Virus record (IMG/VR): IMGVR_UViG_3300020191_000088
Location: 1-21,201 of that record
DNA length: 21,201 nucleotides
Source: a virus
Strand: one strand, 5' to 3'
Shown: piece by piece, positions 18,549 to 21,201 of the stretch
Layout of the letters: every line of letters starts with the position of its first letter
How positions within the stretch are numbered: the first letter of the stretch is position 1
The notes under the pieces: generated by a model
The model's database searches: none
The model's input: only the letters and a program-made list of their open reading frames with translations
What the model was told of the DNA's origin: nothing
Position numbers and translations under genes: made by a program

Positions 18549-20978
18549 TTAACGTGACATTGGGATACTACGATTGGCCGACTGATACACAGACCAGACG
18601 GACTGCTTGTTCTTGGCCAGGAACTGAAGACCCGACTGCGTATCAATTGCGCTCATGCTGGCAATGTACGGGCCATTGTAATTGATTGTTGGCGCTTGCT
18701 GGCTACTGCCCAGCATGTGATTTGGCACGATTGTGCCAGCCGTCTTGGGAACAAACAACTCCGGGCCACGCTCACCAACCATCGAAGGCACGCCAACCGG
18801 CGGGTCGCCGCCATCGGCAAAGCCAAAGATTTTGCCGACCATCCCCATGAAGCCTTTTCCACCGCTGGCCATTTCCCACAGCGCCAGGGCTTGCTTCTTC
18901 AATTCAATTTTCAGCAAGTCTTTCAGAATGCTTTCCGTTAGTTTGCTAAATGATGTTGTGCCATTTTGCACCATTTCATCAATAGCGGAAGTCATGTTGT
19001 TCCAGACAGCATCGTTTATCGATTGCAAATATTTTAATTGATCGGTTAACTGAATATTCAATATTCCGTCTTTCTTTTTGGCTTCAGCCATTGCGTTTAG
19101 AGCCGCCAAAGCTTCTGCGTTGTCTCCATATTGCTTTTGATTATTTAAAATATCTTCTTGATATTTTGCTTCCAACTCTGCCAATTTAACCTGGCGTTCA
19201 CTCCAACCAACCATTTTAATTTGGGCTTCAAGCTTGTCTTTGGATTCTAAATTAGATGTGTGAGATTTTTGATAATATTCAACATCATCCATTAACCTTT
19301 TTAATTTGTCTTCTGCTTCTTGATCGGCAATTTTTTTGCGAGCATCGCGTTCTGCTTCTGCAGCATCAATTTCTAGATTTAATCTTTTTTGCCTAAAATC
19401 TTCTAATTTTTTCTCATATTGCTGAACTTCTAAAGCCAATTCCTCCATATAAATTTTTCGTCGCAAAACAAGATAATTTTTATCTTTTCCTTCTATATCT
19501 CTATGATATTGAACCAACAAAGCGCGACCGCGCTCATAAGATTCAATTTGAATTTTATTTTCTTCATCAGCATTTGATTTTCTATCGTCATAGTCCAAAG
19601 CATCAACAGCATCTTGAAATCTTTGTCTAAGACTTAATTCATGTTGATAGCCGCCATCGCCAGCATAAACATTTATTTTTTTCTTTTCACCTTCTATTTT
19701 TTTGGCGTCTGCATTGGCTTTAACTAAAATTGCAATTAATTTAGCTTTTTGATCTTCCAGACGATTTAATTCATCAGCATATGCTTTGACATTTTCATCT
19801 TTATCACCAAGAAGTGGCCGTGGTTTTGGCGCACCTCGCTCTACCATTGCATTGATACGTTCTTGAATGGTTCTAATTTGATCGGGAACAGAATCTGGTT
19901 TGCCAAAATTCATGGCTGCATCCCAGAATTCACTCCATTTCTTTTTGGTAAAGTCTAATGCTTGATCTAAATAACCCAGTTCTGTTTTTGTCTTGTCAAA
20001 ACTAGCGCGCATTAAATCAGAAGTCAATATAATTGACTCTTGCATTTTGTTTTGTCGCTCTAATGTTTCAATTTGTTTGTATTGAGCCAACGTCAAAAAG
20101 TTGTATTGATCGTTTAGTTTTTTGGCGCTGGCTGCTGAACCATCCAGTGTTGGAATAAGCTTTGCTGCAGCTTCTTTGGATGTCAGGCTACTCAATTCCG
20201 AAAATCTTTGAATAGTCTTTGACACCGAATCAAAGGTTTGATTGGTGAATTGGCCAGAGCCAATCATGGCATTCAAAATATCTTTGGCACCGCCAATGCT
20301 TGCGCGGGAGGTGCTGCTGATGGTTTCAGCCATCACCTTAAAGCTGTCTGTCGTGACGCCAGAATACTGGCCAGTCAGGATCAATGAGTTGTTGAGCGCA
20401 TCAAACTCTTTTCGACCCATGACGGCTGCAGTCGCCGCCAAACCAAGGGTTGCGGCAAATGCCACCAAAGCGCCCATTGGAGACACAATCAACGGCGTCA
20501 GTACCCGGAACATATTGCCCAGGCCACCCATTTGATCCTTCAACTGGCCACCCTGCTGAATGGCGGCGATCATGATGCTTTGGCCAGAAGCAACCTGCGT
20601 GAAGAAGTCAGTGGTCTGGTACATCAGACCTTGTTTTTGCCATGCTGTGAGGCCACCAGCGGCCTTCAGAGAACTTGCAGCAATTCGGTCATAGGCAGCG
20701 GCCTGGGCCAGCAGTTGCATTTTGAGATCATCTGACGCCAGCCTAAATTTTCCTGTGCTGATTTCTCGCTCAATGATTTGAACCTTGGTTAAGGTTTTGC
20801 CGTAATCATCCGTAGCATTTTTTAGCGAAACAATTTCGCCGGCTGCGGCATTGCTTTCGCGTTTGATAGCCTGGCCAAGTTTGCGGTTTTCACTGATTGC
20901 CTTGTCAATCGACGCCGTAAATTCTGCCGTGTCCAACCCCAGGACTACACCCAGCCGAGCGATATTATTGGATGCCAT
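18549..20978 (-). CDS. Tape measure protein, lambda gpH-like
   Basis: An 809-residue protein that sets tail length and is ejected with the DNA. The N-terminal TMP_2-like region includes RLGVVLGLDTAEF, GLMYQTTDFFTQVASGQSIM and IAAIQQGGQLKDQMGGLG, with a hydrophobic segment at about 158-187 (LTPLIVSPMGALVAFAATLG). Residues 300-650 are long charged helices rich in Lys, Glu and Asp, probably coiled coil. The C-terminus (about 655-760) fits the lambda tail tape measure family: NNMTSAIDEMVQNGTTSFSK, then LKDLLKIELKKQALALW and GFADGGDPPVGVPSMVGERG with PELFVPKTAGTIVPN. The central part of the gene is far richer in A/T than its ends, suggesting an exchanged segment. The ATG overlaps the gp10-like stop (TAATG). 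Confidence 0.93.
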   Translation of the reverse strand: MASNNIARLGVVLGLDTAEFTASIDKAISENRKLGQAIKRESNAAAGEIVSLKNATDDYGKTLTKVQIIEREISTGKFRLASDDLKMQLLAQAAAYDRIAASSLKAAGGLTAWQKQGLMYQTTDFFTQVASGQSIMIAAIQQGGQLKDQMGGLGNMFRVLTPLIVSPMGALVAFAATLGLAATAAVMGRKEFDALNNSLILTGQYSGVTTDSFKVMAETISSTSRASIGGAKDILNAMIGSGQFTNQTFDSVSKTIQRFSELSSLTSKEAAAKLIPTLDGSAASAKKLNDQYNFLTLAQYKQIETLERQNKMQESIILTSDLMRASFDKTKTELGYLDQALDFTKKKWSEFWDAAMNFGKPDSVPDQIRTIQERINAMVERGAPKPRPLLGDKDENVKAYADELNRLEDQKAKLIAILVKANADAKKIEGEKKKINVYAGDGGYQHELSLRQRFQDAVDALDYDDRKSNADEENKIQIESYERGRALLVQYHRDIEGKDKNYLVLRRKIYMEELALEVQQYEKKLEDFRQKRLNLEIDAAEAERDARKKIADQEAEDKLKRLMDDVEYYQKSHTSNLESKDKLEAQIKMVGWSERQVKLAELEAKYQEDILNNQKQYGDNAEALAALNAMAEAKKKDGILNIQLTDQLKYLQSINDAVWNNMTSAIDEMVQNGTTSFSKLTESILKDLLKIELKKQALALWEMASGGKGFMGMVGKIFGFADGGDPPVGVPSMVGERGPELFVPKTAGTIVPNHMLGSSQQAPTINYNGPYIASMSAIDTQSGLQFLAKNKQSVWSVYQSANRSIPMSR

Positions 20979-21201
20979 TATTTCTTCCTTCGTTTGGACA
21001 GTGTCAGCGCGTAAGCTGGAATAATCTCTGCCAGTTTTCCTTTCAACACGCCAAGGACTGTTTCGGCATTGCTGTCAAGCGCCGGGCGCAAGAATGGGCG
21101 TGCAGACATTTTACTGGTTCCAAATTCATTTGCCAGAGATACCGCGCTTCGCTTGACAGAAACAACGGCAATTACTGCGTCAGTTGGGTTGACGTAACCA
21201 G
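20978..21201 (-). CDS. HK97 gp10-like connector/tail completion protein (5' end outside window)
   Basis: Only the last 74 residues lie in the window. They read GYVNPTDAVIAVVSVKRSAV, then SLANEFGTSKMSARPFLRPA and LDSNAETVLGVLKGKLAEII, ending in a basic tail LSKRRKK. The E-F-G-T-x-x-x-x-A-R-P-F-L-R-P-A block is the hallmark of the HK97 gp10-like family, which completes the head-tail junction or the tail tube end. The stop overlaps the tape measure ATG by one base. Finding it directly before the tape measure is unusual, because a major tail protein and assembly chaperones normally lie between. Confidence 0.85.
   Translation of the reverse strand, partial: GYVNPTDAVIAVVSVKRSAVSLANEFGTSKMSARPFLRPALDSNAETVLGVLKGKLAEIIPAYALTLSKRRKK

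Overview
The window is a contiguous piece of a tailed double-stranded DNA phage (Caudoviricetes) or prophage. Its tail genes point to a long flexible, siphovirus-like tail: a lambda gpH-type tape measure protein, an HK97 gp10-like connector and a J-like tail hub. A Gram-negative host is likely, from the J-like hub, the GTA-type three-pass holin and the GH24 lysozyme. The mosaic of small early proteins and the roughly balanced base composition resemble phages of freshwater Burkholderiales, but that host guess is inference only. No integrase, tRNA, rRNA, CRISPR array, insertion sequence or attachment site is visible. No stretch of 300 bases lacks a gene.

Layout. Positions 1-7140 are all on the plus strand. 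First comes a DNA recombination/replication operon: a RecA-like (Sak4/AAA_24) ATPase cut by the window start, a small conserved protein, a DUF669-type protein, a MazG-like pyrophosphatase, a Cas4/RecB-like PD-(D/E)XK nuclease, a DEAH helicase, a small cysteine-rich protein and a VRR-NUC nuclease. From 4987 to 7140 follows a run of twelve tiny genes (27-87 codons), most joined by ATGA overlaps and preceded by clear Shine-Dalgarno sequences. They include a ribbon-helix-helix-like protein and two one-pass membrane microproteins.

Positions 7100-21201 are all on the minus strand and are transcribed from the right edge leftwards. In transcription order they are: HK97 gp10-like protein (cut by the window end), tape measure protein, a 1090-residue self-cleaving S74 fibre with about 24 YadA-head-like repeats, five small genes (one a short HEXXH protein and one a 50-residue membrane protein), two 226-residue distal tail proteins, a GNAT acetyltransferase, the 1113-residue J-like hub with fibre modules at its C-terminus, a tail-collar fibre, and a lysis cassette ending with the lysozyme. 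The two transcription units converge and their last genes overlap tail-to-tail over 41 bp.

How it works together. The left block would load and process recombination intermediates and replicate the genome. The right block builds the tail from connector to tip, carries at least three candidate receptor-binding modules (J C-terminus, S74 fibre, collar fibre), and ends with host lysis. The most unusual points are the repeating gene-junction cassette at 6100-6800, the HEXXH protein among the tail genes, the S74 fibre placed next to the tape measure, and the sharply AT-rich middle of the tape measure gene.
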